NCBI GenBank assembly: GCA_035526335.1
Contig: DATLCN010000026.1
Coordinates: 62,001 to 126,000 of the forward strand
DNA: 64,000 nucleotides
Origin: GCA-2861595 sp035526335
GTDB taxonomy: Bacteria > Actinomycetota > Acidimicrobiia > Acidimicrobiales > GCA-2861595
Reading direction: 5' to 3'
The notes beneath the pieces are model-generated. The model was given only the letters and a program-made list of their open reading frames with translations. It was not told the DNA's origin and ran no database searches. Shown here one piece after another: positions 1 to 7,532 of the stretch. Numbering within the stretch: the stretch's first letter is position 1; every line of letters starts with the position of its first letter. The translations under genes and the position numbers were made by a program.

Positions 1-774
1 GATGGCCGGGTTCACCGCGTCGAGGCTGTCGATCAGTTCCTTCACCTTGGCTTCGTCGCCTGGGGGCGGAGTGAGGGCCCGCAGCTTGGCCACCTGATCG
101 CGCTGGGAGGGGAGGATGACCTTGAGCGCCGTGGCCGCCTCGGGCAACTTGGCCGAGAAGACGGGGCCGAGCTTGGGCTCGACGATCTCGTCGGCCGCCT
201 TGCACACCGCATCGCCCTGGTCCACGAAGGCCTGCTGCTCCGGAGTGAGCGGCGTCGCCGGGCCCTTGCCCTTGCCCTTGCCCTCGTCCTCGTCCTCGTC
301 CTCGTCCTCCTCACCGCACACCTTGAACCCGTAGTCGCGGGAAGCCTTGTCCAGCGCCTCGAACTCATCGAAGTTCTCGAAGAAGGTCTCCTTGAACTTC
401 TCCTCGTCGCCGGCCTTGGCGTGCTCGGCTGCGGTGGAGATGGTGGTTCCGAGCTTCTTGACTCGGGCGTTGATCTTTTCGATGACGGCGGCGTCGGCCT
501 CGGGGCCCTCCAGGTCGGTGAAGTCGGCCACGAACTTCTCGGTCGCCTCGGCGACCTTCGGTAGCTCGGACTTGGCCACGGCCATGTCGACATCGGGGAA
601 CTCGGCGAAGATCTTGTCGAACGTCGGATCCCCCTCCTCGTCGATGGCCTTGCACAGGGCGTCGCCCTTGGCGATGTACTCGGCCTTGGACAACTCCTCG
701 TCACTGCCGCAGGCCGCCAGCACCATCGCTGCGGCCAGGCTGACGGCAATCGGTCCGATCGATCTCTTCCTCAT
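1..774 (-). CDS. Putative lipoprotein with duplicated Cys motif (C-terminus beyond window)
   Basis: The first ATG of the reading frame is at 774 and the frame runs off the left edge, so 258 codons are visible. The N-terminus has a basic start, a hydrophobic stretch and a lipobox (LAAC, Cys22), which predicts a lipid-anchored protein on the outer face of the membrane. A short motif recurs: GDALCKAI near residues 37-44 and GDAVCKAA near residue 190, suggesting two copies of one domain. A strongly acidic Glu/Asp run followed by Lys-Gly repeats (about residues 155-170) links them. I do not recognise a characterised family. The next gene to the right is a plus-strand fragment, so this gene probably has its own promoter in the 106 bases upstream. 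Confidence 0.7.
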   Translation of the reverse strand, partial: MRKRSIGPIAVSLAAAMVLAACGSDEELSKAEYIAKGDALCKAIDEEGDPTFDKIFAEFPDVDMAVAKSELPKVAEATEKFVADFTDLEGPEADAAVIEKINARVKKLGTTISTAAEHAKAGDEEKFKETFFENFDEFEALDKASRDYGFKVCGEEDEDEDEDEGKGKGKGPATPLTPEQQAFVDQGDAVCKAADEIVEPKLGPVFSAKLPEAATALKVILPSQRDQVAKLRALTPPPGDEAKVKELIDSLDAVNPAI

Positions 775-880
775 GGTTCCCCCATCGCTGAACATCGCCG
801 CGCCGTCTGCGCGCGGGCGGGACCCTAGCCATCAGGGCCGGCCGAGTAAAGGACATGTTGATCAAAGGACAGGCACCGAG

Positions 881-1282
881 GTGGAGGCGGGCGATGCGCC
901 GGTGGTGACGCTGCTCGACGCCGGCGCCGAGCCCCAGAAGAAGCTGCGCCTGGCCCTCGTGAAGGGCGCCACCCTGAGGGCTTCGTTGACTTTGAAGTTC
1001 GGCTTCGAGCTGGAGGCCCAGGGCAAGCCCCTGCCGCCCAACGCCATCCCGCCCATCCGGGTCGACCTCGGTGCCACCGTGAACGACCTCGAGGAGAACG
1101 GCGACGCCGAGGTCGGGTTCTCCTATGAGCGCATCGACGTCGTCGACGACGGCAGCGTCGACAAGGCGGTGATCGAGCAGGTTCGCAACAGCGGCCTCGA
1201 CAAGCTGGCCAACCTGACCGGCACGACCACGATCAGCCCTCGCGGCGTGGCCGTGGACAGCGGGCTCGGCGTCCCCGAGGAC
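881..1282 (+). pseudogene. DUF6263-like coding fragment, truncated against dapC
   Basis: A plus-strand frame from GTG 881 reads as ordinary protein, with an acidic N-terminus, then KLRLALVKGATLR, a segment about beta strands, and TGTTTISPRGVAVDSGLG. This resembles the N-terminal half of secreted or lipoprotein DUF6263-type proteins. It lacks the usual signal peptide. At 1283 it meets the 3' end of the convergent dapC with no stop; the frame stays open to 1786, but there it is only the antisense of dapC. The most economical reading is a gene remnant whose 3' half was lost. The family match is by eye, so the name is tentative, and a small intact gene overlapping dapC is not excluded. Confidence 0.4.
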
Positions 1283-2536
1283 TCAGCCCGCTTTGGCCAG
1301 GCGCTCGGCGACCAGGGCCAGGCGCTCGACCGGCTGGACGAGGGCGACGCGTACATGGCCGGCGCCGGCGGCGCCGTAGAGGTCTCCAGGGCTCACCAGG
1401 CAGCCACCGTCGCGGGCGAGACGCTCAGCGAATCCCCAAGCGTCACCGTCGGGGGCCGGCGCCCACAGGTAGAACCCGCCCTCCGGCTCCGGCGCTTGGA
1501 CACCGATGTCGCCGAGAATGCCGGCGAAGACCTGGATGCGCTCCCGGTACAGACCACGCTGGGCCTCGACGTGGTCATCGTCGCCCAGGGCGACGGCGCC
1601 GGCAGCCTGTACCGGCCCCGGCACCAGCATCCCGACGTGCTTGCGCACCTCGGAGAGGTACTGCGTGATGTCTGCGTCGCCAGCGTAGAAGCCGGCTCTC
1701 AGGCCGGCGAGGTTCGATCGCTTCGACAGCGAGTGAACAGCGACGACGCCTTCCCTCCCGTGTTCCAGGATCGTCCGGCGGGTTGATTCCGGCTTTCCTT
1801 CTTCGTGACGGACGCCGGGGGCGGCCGGTTCTGTGGAGCCTTCATCGAATCCTGACCCTGGCTCGGTTACCTCATGGGGGACCCCGCGGATGGGCACTCT
1901 TCGGGCAGTTGCGTCTGTGGCGCCCCAAATGAACTCGACGTAGCACTCGTCGCTGAACACGGGCACGCCGTGGGCCCGGCCCCAGGCGGCGGCGGCGGCG
2001 ACGTCTTCGACCTGGCCGGCCGGGTTGCCAGGGGTGTTGACCCAGAGACAGAGGGCCCGGGCGGCGTCGGCTGCATCGATGGCCGACAGTTCCAGGCGCC
2101 AGTGCTCGTCCACCGGAACGGTGACGGCTCGGCACCCGGCGAGGGTCGCCCCCATGGCGTAGCTCGGGTACGACACGGAGGGATAGAGCACGGTGTCCAG
2201 GTCGGGGCGGCGCAGGTTGAGCCAGTGGGGAAGGGTGGTGACGAACTCTTTGGTGCCCACGCAGGCATAGATGGCCGCCGGCTCGACCGTCACGCCGAGC
2301 CGTCGCTGCATCCACCCGGAGGCGGCCTCGCGGTAGCCGGCGTTCCCCACGGAGGCCGGGTAGCCCCGCTCGGCGTTGGAGCTCGACAGGGCAGCCACCA
2401 CGGCCGGCGGGGGCGCATCGTTGGGAGTTCCGATGGAGAGGTCGACCATGCCGCCTTCATGGGCCTGCGCCAGCTTCTGGGCGCCGGCCAGCCGTTCGTA
2501 CGGGTAGACCGGCGGCTGGAAGGGCTCGGGGCTCAT
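1283..2536 (-). CDS. dapC: PLP-dependent aminotransferase, probable N-succinyldiaminopimelate aminotransferase
   Basis: This 417-residue fold-type I aminotransferase has a pocket motif NTPGNPAG (about residues 167-174), the pyridine-binding Asp in SDECY (Asp197) and the PLP lysine in HSLSKRSNLAG (Lys272). The subfamily matches actinobacterial DapC, which transfers an amino group from glutamate to N-succinyl-2-amino-6-ketopimelate in lysine/diaminopimelate synthesis. Its ATG overlaps the hflX stop (ATGA), and dapF lies one gene further upstream, which supports the pathway. Residues about 213-254, between the Asp197 strand and Lys272, form a charged Gly/Pro/Glu-rich insertion not expected in the fold. 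Assignment to dapC rather than another class I/II aminotransferase rests on context. Confidence 0.82.
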   Translation of the reverse strand: MSPEPFQPPVYPYERLAGAQKLAQAHEGGMVDLSIGTPNDAPPPAVVAALSSSNAERGYPASVGNAGYREAASGWMQRRLGVTVEPAAIYACVGTKEFVTTLPHWLNLRRPDLDTVLYPSVSYPSYAMGATLAGCRAVTVPVDEHWRLELSAIDAADAARALCLWVNTPGNPAGQVEDVAAAAAWGRAHGVPVFSDECYVEFIWGATDATARRVPIRGVPHEVTEPGSGFDEGSTEPAAPGVRHEEGKPESTRRTILEHGREGVVAVHSLSKRSNLAGLRAGFYAGDADITQYLSEVRKHVGMLVPGPVQAAGAVALGDDDHVEAQRGLYRERIQVFAGILGDIGVQAPEPEGGFYLWAPAPDGDAWGFAERLARDGGCLVSPGDLYGAAGAGHVRVALVQPVERLALVAERLAKAG

Positions 2537-3792
2537 GAGACGAGGAACTCGCGGAAGCGGGCCGCGCCGGCGCCGTCCAGGCGGGCCCGGAAGCGGGTCG
2601 ACTCCTCCTCCTGCTGTTCGACGAGGACCTCGCCCTCCCGGTGCAGGGCGGCCACCACGTCACCCCGAGCGAAGGGGACCACCAGCTCGACCACCTTGGA
2701 GGCGGCGCGGAGGCGGTCTCCTATGGCGACGAGCAGCTGGTCCACGCCGGCGCCGGTGGTGGCGGACAGGGCCACCGACCCGGGGTGATCACCGGAGAGG
2801 CGCTTGGCTTCATCGGTTAGGTCGGACTTGTTGAACGCCAGCAGCTCGGGAACGCCGCCGGCGCCGATATCGTCCAGCACACCGCGTACAGCGTCCACCT
2901 GCTCCTCCACGTTCGGCGCGGCCGAATCCACCACGTGCACGAGCAGGTCGGACTCCGACACCACCTCGAGCGTGGAACGGAAGGCCTCCACCAACTGATG
3001 GGGCAGCTTGCGGACGAATCCCACGGTGTCGGAGAGCAGTACCGCCTCCCCGCCCGGGAGGTCGAGGCGCCGGGTGCGGGGGTCGAGGGTGGCGAACAGC
3101 CGGTTTTCCACGAGAACTCCCGCGTCGGTCAGATGGTTGAGCAGCGTGGACTTGCCGGCGTTGGTGTAACCGACCAGCGAGACGCCAGGGAGGCGGCTGC
3201 GCCGGCGGCCCTTGCGTTGGAGCCGGCGGTTCTTGGTCAGCTCCTTGAGTTCGGCCTCGAGGCTGGTGATGCGGCGCATCAGGCGCCGGCGGTCGACCTC
3301 CAGCTGGGTCTCACCGGGGCCCCTGGTGCCGATGCCACCGGCCTGCTGGGAAAGCGCAGTCCCCCGCCCACGCAGGCGGGGCAGGCGGTAGCGGAGCAGG
3401 GCCAGCTCCACCTGGGCCTTTCCCTCGGGGGTGGAGGCGTTCTGGGCGAAGATGTCGAGGATCACCGCGGTGCGGTCGATGGCCGTGCGGCCGAGGATCT
3501 TTTCGAGGTTGCGCTGCTGGGCCGGGCTCAGCTCGTCGTCGAAGACGACCGTGTCGGAGTCCTCGGTCAGCGACATTTCGGCCAGCTCGGCCGCCTTGCC
3601 CTTGCCGACGTAGGTGGCCGGGTCGGGAGCGTTGCGGCGCTGGATGGTGCGGGCGACCACGTCGGCGCCGGCGGTGCCGACCAGCTGGGCCAGCTCGTCG
3701 AGGTGGGCCTCGACCTCCTCGAGCCTGGTGTGGCCGAGGGCCACGCCGACCAGGATGATCTTCTCCCGGAACGAGCGCTCGATGAGGGTCAC
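2533..3792 (-). CDS. hflX: GTPase HflX
   Basis: This 419-residue ribosome-associated GTPase is thought to split or rescue stalled 70S ribosomes. The N-terminal HflX domain includes YVGKGKAAELAE and the GIGTRGPGETQLEVDRR linker. The G domain follows with G1 GYTNAGKST, G3 DTVGF and G4 NKSD. The open frame extends far upstream, but that part is antisense-like low-complexity sequence overlapping dapF. The GTG at 3792 overlaps the dapF stop (GTGA) and gives the normal family length, so I use it. It sits in the usual actinobacterial order miaB-miaA-dapF-hflX and is translationally coupled on both sides. Confidence 0.93.
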   Translation of the reverse strand: MTLIERSFREKIILVGVALGHTRLEEVEAHLDELAQLVGTAGADVVARTIQRRNAPDPATYVGKGKAAELAEMSLTEDSDTVVFDDELSPAQQRNLEKILGRTAIDRTAVILDIFAQNASTPEGKAQVELALLRYRLPRLRGRGTALSQQAGGIGTRGPGETQLEVDRRRLMRRITSLEAELKELTKNRRLQRKGRRRSRLPGVSLVGYTNAGKSTLLNHLTDAGVLVENRLFATLDPRTRRLDLPGGEAVLLSDTVGFVRKLPHQLVEAFRSTLEVVSESDLLVHVVDSAAPNVEEQVDAVRGVLDDIGAGGVPELLAFNKSDLTDEAKRLSGDHPGSVALSATTGAGVDQLLVAIGDRLRAASKVVELVVPFARGDVVAALHREGEVLVEQQEEESTRFRARLDGAGAARFREFLVS

Positions 3793-4796
3793 GGCCAGTC
3801 CACCTCGATCCGGGCGATGAGTTGGGTGGGACCGCTGAGGATCACCGAGCCGGGCGGCGCCGGGTCGGCGGCGCCGGACGACGGGTCCACAGTTTCGCCT
3901 TCCGGGCTCAGTTCGAAGCCAGCGGTGCCGGCGCCGGGTCGAAGCTCGGTGCCGGCGCCGGCGCCGGCGCCGGCGGGCCGGTGCACGGTGAGGTTGTCCG
4001 GTCGAAGTTCGATGTCCCCGTCGCCGCCGGGCTGGTGCACGGTGAGGTTGTCCGGTCGAAGTTCGATGTCCGCGTCGCCGCCGGGCTGGTGCACGGTGAC
4101 ATTGGAGCCGACGAGTCCCCAGCTGTACGCCGCCGTGGCCGCCGCGCAGGCGCCGGTGCCACAGGCCAGAGTCTCCCCGACGCCGCGCTCCCAGACACGC
4201 ATCGTCAGCTCGTCCTGGCCAGGACCGACGGCGACGAACTCGACGTTCACTCCCCCCGGGGTCAGCGCCTCCATCTGCGGCCCCAGCTCGCCGATTTCGA
4301 GCTGGCGGGGATCTGGTCCGAGCAGGACCAGGTGGGGGTTGCCCAGGTCCACCGTCCGGACCCGCCGCCCCAGGCACTCCTGGGGCTGGTCCGGCCCCAG
4401 GGTGGCCGGGCCCATGTCCACGCTCACCCGGCGGATCCCGGACCCTGTCTCGTCCTCCACGGTCACCTGTCGCAAGCCGCCACCGGTGGCGATGGTGAGC
4501 TGCGGACCCTTACCCAGGCCGGCGTCGACGACGGCCTGGGCGAGACAGCGGATCCCGTTCCCGCTCATCTCGGCCATGCCTCCGTCGGCGTTGCGCAGCG
4601 TCATGGTGATGTCCGCATGGGCCGGTCCGGTGCGGGCATGGATCATCCCGTCGGCACCGATCCCCCGGTGACGGTCGCAGAGGGAGCGGGCCATCTCGAG
4701 CCCGAAGTCCACCTGGGCGTCCGGGTCGAGAAGGACGAGGAAGTCGTTGCCAAGGGCGTGGTGCTTGGTGAGGTGCAGAATGGTCGATGCCGTCAT
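3789..4796 (-). CDS. dapF: Diaminopimelate epimerase
   Basis: DapF converts LL- to meso-diaminopimelate for peptidoglycan and lysine. Both catalytic cysteines are present, in GNGIRC and ACGTGAC. The start ATG overlaps the miaA stop (ATGA). The protein is 335 residues, roughly 50 longer than usual. The excess lies near the C-terminus, where an 18-residue segment starting at NLTVHQPGGD is tandemly repeated and followed by an Ala-Gly array and a Pro/Ser-rich stretch before the normal C-terminal strand. The insert is downstream of both catalytic cysteines, so activity may be kept. It is part of the miaA-dapF-hflX-dapC overlapping run. Confidence 0.92.
   Translation of the reverse strand: MTASTILHLTKHHALGNDFLVLLDPDAQVDFGLEMARSLCDRHRGIGADGMIHARTGPAHADITMTLRNADGGMAEMSGNGIRCLAQAVVDAGLGKGPQLTIATGGGLRQVTVEDETGSGIRRVSVDMGPATLGPDQPQECLGRRVRTVDLGNPHLVLLGPDPRQLEIGELGPQMEALTPGGVNVEFVAVGPGQDELTMRVWERGVGETLACGTGACAAATAAYSWGLVGSNVTVHQPGGDADIELRPDNLTVHQPGGDGDIELRPDNLTVHRPAGAGAGAGTELRPGAGTAGFELSPEGETVDPSSGAADPAPPGSVILSGPTQLIARIEVDWP
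3980..4099. repeat. 54-bp in-frame tandem repeat inside dapF
   Basis: Two near-identical 54-base units (3980-4033 and 4034-4087) and the first bases of a third (from 4088) follow each other without spacer. Each begins GGTGCACGGTGA. Units one and two differ at about one position near their ends. As 54 is a multiple of three, dapF stays in frame and gains 18 residues per unit. Immediately to the left (3951-3976) lies an uninterrupted run of GCCGGC hexamers. Confidence 0.9.
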
Positions 4797-5839
4797 GGGT
4801 GGCTCCAGTCTCCCAGCAGGGCAGGGAGAAGGGCGAACGGGTCGCTGGCAGTGCCGTACCAGGTGATCCGCGGATCCCGCCGGAACCACATGCGCTGGCG
4901 CCGCGAAAAGGCGCACGTTCGACGGATCGTCTTCTCGACGGCTTCGTCGAGGCTGCACTCACCGGCCAGGTGAGCCAGGATTTCCCGGTACCCGAGGGCC
5001 TGGCCGGCCGTCCGCGACAGACCACTCTGCCGGACCCGGGAGCCGGCGCCGGTGGCAACCTGTTCAGTTTCGGGCGGTGCCCCGGCAGCGTCAGCAGCCC
5101 GATCGGCAGGGATGGTCGGGCCACGGTCGCTGCCGGCCTGCGCGGCGAGAGCGCGAACCTCCTCGAGCAGGCCGCTGTGGAGGATCGCTTGCACCCGCGC
5201 CTCGACCCGGGCGGCGATGACGGGGCGGGGCAGCCAGACGCCGGCCATTCGGAACCTCGGCGCCGGCGGGTGGGCGTCGAGGCCCGGGCCGAAGGAGGAG
5301 AACGGCCGGCCCGACCCGATCGTCACCTCGAGCGCCCGCACGACTCGCCGGCGGTTGGACGGCTCCATCCGCGCTGCTGCAGGTGGGTCCAGTTCGGCCA
5401 GACGGCGGTAGAGGCCGGCGGTGTCGCCCTCGGCCTCGATCTCGGCCCGCATCTCGGGCCACTGGCCAGGCATGTCGAGCCCGTCCACCACCGCCCGCAG
5501 GTACAGCCCCGTGCCGCCGACCAGCAGGGCCCGGTGACCTCTGGCCTCGATCGCGGCCAGGGCCTCGCCGGCAGCGACCTGGAAATCCGACACGGAGAAT
5601 TCGTGGCTGGGGTCGGCCAGGTCGATCAGGTGGTGGGGCACCTCGGCCTGCTCCACAGCCGTGGGCTTTGCCGTGCCCACGTCCATTCCCCGGTACACCT
5701 GCATCGAGTCGACCGACACCAGCTCCACCGCCGGCCCCGGCAGCCGGCGGGCCAGCCCCAGCGCCAGCGCGGACTTGCCTGACGCCGTAGGCCCGACGAG
5801 CACCAGATGGCGGCCATGGTACTCACCTTGCGAGGACAT
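4793..5839 (-). CDS. miaA: tRNA dimethylallyltransferase
   Basis: MiaA adds a dimethylallyl group to N6 of A37 in tRNAs reading UNN codons; MiaB, encoded just upstream, then methylthiolates the product. The P-loop GPTASGKSA (about residues 16-24), the DSMQVYRGMDVGTAKP segment and the GGTGLYL motif are present. The 348-residue length exceeds the usual 300 or so because of a Pro/Ala/Arg-rich insertion at about residues 236-271, just before GLSRTAGQALGYRE. The ATG at 5839 is the only plausible start. No clear Shine-Dalgarno precedes it; instead a large inverted repeat begins six bases upstream of the ATG. Confidence 0.93.
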   Translation of the reverse strand: MSSQGEYHGRHLVLVGPTASGKSALALGLARRLPGPAVELVSVDSMQVYRGMDVGTAKPTAVEQAEVPHHLIDLADPSHEFSVSDFQVAAGEALAAIEARGHRALLVGGTGLYLRAVVDGLDMPGQWPEMRAEIEAEGDTAGLYRRLAELDPPAAARMEPSNRRRVVRALEVTIGSGRPFSSFGPGLDAHPPAPRFRMAGVWLPRPVIAARVEARVQAILHSGLLEEVRALAAQAGSDRGPTIPADRAADAAGAPPETEQVATGAGSRVRQSGLSRTAGQALGYREILAHLAGECSLDEAVEKTIRRTCAFSRRQRMWFRRDPRITWYGTASDPFALLPALLGDWSHP

Positions 5840-5844
5840 GGCAG

Positions 5845-5970
5845 GCTGTCGCAAAATCAACGTCAGATACGGCTGCGGGATGTCAAGCGGACTTGTTTCG
5901 ACGGCGACAGCGTTTTGTGGAAACGGTTCTTGCCGACGAAACCAGCAAGCCGACGGGATTCTGCGACAGC
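5845..5970. repeat. 126-bp structured inverted-repeat element in the miaB-miaA gap
   Basis: Arms of 14 bases at 5845-5858 (GCTGTCGCAAAATC) and 5957-5970 (GATTCTGCGACAGC) are inverted copies with one mismatch, and partial pairing continues inward. Inside, ACTTGTTTCGACGGC (about 5889-5905) can pair with GCCGACGAAACCAGCAAG, forming a second hairpin. The segment is visibly less GC-rich than the genes around it. It could be a small non-autonomous mobile element or a structured leader on the miaA transcript. I see no target-site duplication. The rest of the 179-base gap shows nothing else. Confidence 0.6.
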
Positions 5971-6018
5971 TTGATAGGGGCCGTTTTCCGCTCTGTATGC
6001 ACTCGCAATTGAGGTGGG

Positions 6019-7494
6019 TCAGCCGGCGGCGACGGGGATCCTGGTGCGATGGCGTGGCCGGGCCGTGACCTCCTGCAGCTCCCCGGTCAGGTGGTGAGGC
6101 GCGGCGGCGGTGACGAGCACGGTGGCGAAAGTGCCAGGCGCCAAGGCGAGGAGGGCGGGGTTGGGGCCCCGCCCGGGCGGATAGGCACCGACGGCGCCGG
6201 GCGGGGATGGGGACCCCGCCTCGGCGAGGAGGGCGGGGTTGGGGCCCCGCCCGGGCGGATAGGCACAGTGCAGGAGCTTGTTCTGGCGGGTGCGGCCGGT
6301 GAGGACGGCGGGGTCCCTCTTGCTCGGGCCCTCCACCAGGATCTCCTCCACCCGGCCGATCCGGGCCTGGTGCTTGAGCAGGGCGGAGCGCTCGACGACC
6401 ACCTTCAGCCTCGCGAAGCGCTCGGCCACCACCTCGGCGGGGACGAACCGGTCCGCCATGGAAGCGGCCTCGGTGCCGGGCCTGGGCGAGAAGACGAAGG
6501 TGTAGGCGCTGTCGTACCCGGCCGCCGCCACCACCTCGAGCGTCCGCTCGAAGTCGTCGTCGGACTCGCCGGGGAACCCCACGATGAGGTCGGTGGTGAC
6601 GGCCAGATCGGGAACCCCAGCACGAGCCGCGGCCAGCTTCTCCAGGTAACGCTCGGCCGTGTAGCCACGATGCATGGCCGCCAGCGTGCGGTTGCTGCCG
6701 GACTGGAGGGGCAGGTGGAGGTGTTCGCAGACGGCCGGCGCCGCCGCCATGGCCTCGATGGTGTCGGGACGGAGGTCCTTCGGGTGGGGGCTGGTGAAGC
6801 GGACCCGGCGGATGCCGTCGACTGACGCCACCGCCTCCAGGAGCTCGGCGAACAGCGGCCCGCGACGGGTGATGTCGCGACCGTAGGAGTTGACGTTCTG
6901 ACCGAGGAGGGTGACCTCTACCGTGCCGGCCGCGGCCAGCGCCTCGACCTCGGCCACGACCTCGTTCAGCGGCCGGCTGATCTCCTTGCCCCGGACAGCG
7001 GGAACGATGCAGAAGGCGCAACTGTTGTCGCAACCGATCTGGATGGTGACCCACGCCGAGTAGGGCAGGTCCCGGCGGGCGGGCAGAGCCGACGGAAAGG
7101 CCTCGGACTCCTCCAGGATCTCCATCACGGGCCCTTCGTTGCTGGCCCGCCGGAGCAGGTCCGCCACGCTGCCCACGTTGTGGGTGCCGAACACCACGTC
7201 GGTGTGCGGGGCGCGGGCCTGGATGTGCTCCCTGTCCTTCTGGGCCAGACAGCCGGCCACCGCGATCTGCATGTCCGGCCGGCGCTCCTTGAGCGACTTG
7301 AGCTGGCCGAGGTGGCCGTAGAGCTTGTTGTCGGCGTTCTCCCGGATGCAGCAGGTGTTGAGCACCACCACGTCGGCCGCCTCGAGATCGTCGGTGGCCG
7401 ACAGGCCGTCGGCCTCCAGCAGCCCGGCGATGCGCTCGGAGTCGTGGACGTTCATCTGGCACCCGAAGGTGCGGATCAGGTACTTGCGGGTCAT
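6019..7494 (-). CDS. miaB: tRNA-2-methylthio-N6-dimethylallyladenosine synthase
   Basis: This radical-SAM methylthiotransferase acts on isopentenyl-A37 of tRNA. The N-terminal UPF0004 cysteines lie in FGCQMN, NTCC and AGCLAQ, and the radical-SAM cluster motif in GCDNSCAFC. The product is 491 residues. The ATG at 7494 starts the family-typical RKYLIRTFGCQMN; the longer upstream frame is shadow. A C-terminal TRAM-like region is interrupted by a repeat-derived insert in which AYPPGRGPNPALLA occurs twice, encoded by a 44-base direct repeat. The gene follows spoVS and precedes miaA, as expected for this neighbourhood except that recX is missing. Confidence 0.93.
   Translation of the reverse strand: MTRKYLIRTFGCQMNVHDSERIAGLLEADGLSATDDLEAADVVVLNTCCIRENADNKLYGHLGQLKSLKERRPDMQIAVAGCLAQKDREHIQARAPHTDVVFGTHNVGSVADLLRRASNEGPVMEILEESEAFPSALPARRDLPYSAWVTIQIGCDNSCAFCIVPAVRGKEISRPLNEVVAEVEALAAAGTVEVTLLGQNVNSYGRDITRRGPLFAELLEAVASVDGIRRVRFTSPHPKDLRPDTIEAMAAAPAVCEHLHLPLQSGSNRTLAAMHRGYTAERYLEKLAAARAGVPDLAVTTDLIVGFPGESDDDFERTLEVVAAAGYDSAYTFVFSPRPGTEAASMADRFVPAEVVAERFARLKVVVERSALLKHQARIGRVEEILVEGPSKRDPAVLTGRTRQNKLLHCAYPPGRGPNPALLAEAGSPSPPGAVGAYPPGRGPNPALLALAPGTFATVLVTAAAPHHLTGELQEVTARPRHRTRIPVAAG
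6145..6266. repeat. 44-bp direct repeat (two copies) inside miaB
   Basis: Copies at 6145-6188 and 6223-6266 match at every base and are 78 bases apart start to start. Each contains the palindromic core GGGGCCCC within a run of G and C blocks and ends GGATAGGCAC. The 34-base spacer is itself GC palindromic. Because 78 is divisible by three, miaB keeps its frame. Confidence 0.92.
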
Positions 7495-7532
7495 CTCCCG
7501 CCCAAAGCTACCGGCCGCCGGCCCGCCTCCCC

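Noticed and set aside
42..749. Arg/Ser/Pro-rich minus-strand frame at the left edge
   Set aside because: Composition is that of a shifted reading of the lipoprotein gene, which is in another minus-strand frame with a clear signal peptide and lipobox.
3980..4099. Tandem 54-bp repeats considered as a CRISPR array
   Set aside because: There are no unique spacers between units, the units are in frame within dapF, and no cas genes are nearby.
2935..4671. Long plus-strand open frame opposite hflX and dapF
   Set aside because: It is the antisense of two well-supported genes; long spurious frames are common at this GC content.
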